NCBI GenBank assembly: GCA_012932865.1
Contig: SAXG01000025.1
Coordinates: 1 to 64,000, forward strand
Length of the DNA stretch: 64,000 bases
Source: Amylostereum areolatum
Taxonomy: Eukaryota > Basidiomycota > Agaricomycetes > Russulales > Stereaceae
Direction: 5' to 3'
Below are positions 63,320-64,000 of the stretch, one piece after another. Below the pieces are notes generated by a model. The model made no database searches. It saw nothing but the letters and a program-made list of their open reading frames with translations, and was not told where the DNA came from. Every line of letters starts with the position of its first letter. The stretch's first letter is position 1. Position numbers and translations under genes: made by a program.

Positions 63320-64000
63320 TATCGGGTCTTTGACATCTTCTGCAACATCTTTGCTCGTGCCTCATGAATGAAAAAATATCGTATTTTCAGCCTTCAAACT
63401 AGCCGCATAGAGTTCCCCAGCCCCGTCGTCTATTTCGCGCAGATGAAACGATCACCGAATACACGTCAACGACTTCGAAATGAGGCTTAGATAATCGCAC
63501 ATCCCACCGCGCCCACAGCTAGAGCTTGACCACGATCGCACCATGGTGAGGGTGAGCAGTGCACGCGCGAAGGCTTCACGCGGTCTTCACTACGAACGGA
63601 CCATTCGGGCGTCAGAGACACGACATCGAAGACAGGTACAAGGCGAACGACGCGACGTACTTCGTGCTCGCTGGTTCCAGGAGTTGGGCGTGGCAAAAGT
63701 GTTCGGCTCTGAACGTCGGAGGGTCGGTCCTGATGATGCGTCCAACGTACGCATTTTTCGCTCTAGACACTCGATCTCGATATGATCCCCCTCGATTTTT
63801 CTGCGTCGAAACGGAGACGACAGCACTACGCCCGTCCTGCCCCAACGTCGGCGCCGTAGCTTGCATATTCGATCTTCCACATCGCGAAATGCGAACGTGG
63901 GACGAAACCCTAACCCTAGCCATATTGACGAACCTCTAGGCAATTGACGAGTGTTGAGTCGACCGCTAAATAAACACTGTGGAGTAAAGTTAGAAAGAAA
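63320..64000. other. 3' flank of DUF6535 copy 2 to the window edge
   Basis: This stretch contains the duplicated flank words described for unit 2. Short overlapping frames on both strands at 63487-63943 are not supported as genes. Confidence 0.4.

Larger units (their letters stand above)
60270..63945 (+). repeat. Tandem segmental duplication, unit 2
   Basis: The unit has ATGCTGGAGACGACAGCGCT near 60287, DUF6535 copy 2, and the flank GGCGCCGTAGCTTGCATATT, TCGATCTTCCACAT and CGAAACCCTAACCCTAG near 63848-63918. The offset between copies grows from about 4.5-4.8 kb on the left to about 5.05 kb on the right, so indels followed the duplication. Confidence 0.65.

Overview
The window is nuclear DNA of a filamentous basidiomycete, most likely an Agaricomycete (my guess is a polypore relative). 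The basis is GC-rich coding sequence broken by many 45-80 bp GT..AG introns, typical GTRNGT donors and CTNAY branch points, chromodomain Ty3/gypsy retrotransposons, two genes of the Agaricomycete-expanded DUF6535 membrane family, and several unplaced lineage-specific genes. Reading frames were joined by eye across introns. Exon coordinates below are my models and are not supported by transcripts.

Layout. (1) 1-13.5 kb is retrotransposon territory. There is a leftward fragment at the left edge, a pseudogene, and the 5' part of a rightward gypsy element (LTR 2700-3119, pre-gag ORFs, gag, protease). That element is cut at 5949 by a complete leftward chromovirus (5950-13468) with two 457 bp LTRs that look identical but with broken gag and pol. 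(2) 13.5-27.5 kb is gene-poor. It holds a small coiled-coil/two-TM gene, a SET-domain gene, a five-part RING-like gene, remnants of HAM1/DUF4449 and SPT6 genes, and several unrecognised exons. (3) At 28155-28660 lies a 506 bp non-autonomous DNA transposon with 34 bp terminal inverted repeats, a 6 bp target duplication and seven copies of an internal motif. (4) 28.8-37.2 kb is a dense block: an unknown gene, an alpha/beta hydrolase divergent from a BuGZ/ZNF207-type zinc-finger gene, an unknown gene, and an 11-exon AP endonuclease gene with 8 nt and 17 nt microexons. (5) 38.0-43.7 kb is a tandem array of three small divergent homeodomain-like genes with the same intron position, plus a fourth basic gene. 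(6) 43.9-47.5 kb holds the proteasome lid genes RPN7 and RPN6, head to head across 381 bp. (7) 51.8-55.0 kb is SKN7 (HSF DNA-binding domain plus response-regulator receiver), followed by a 30 nt poly-G tract. (8) 55.7-64 kb is a tandem segmental duplication carrying two DUF6535 genes, each with a different frame lesion.

The housekeeping genes cover protein turnover (RPN6/RPN7), base-excision repair (APN1), spindle/chromatin function (BuGZ) and stress-responsive transcription (SKN7). The least described parts are the homeodomain-like array, the small inverted-repeat transposon, the pre-gag ORF with paired SUMO-interaction-like motifs, and a possible newly formed intron in the second DUF6535 copy. 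I saw no CRISPR array, rRNA or tRNA gene, but I did not exclude tRNAs by computation.
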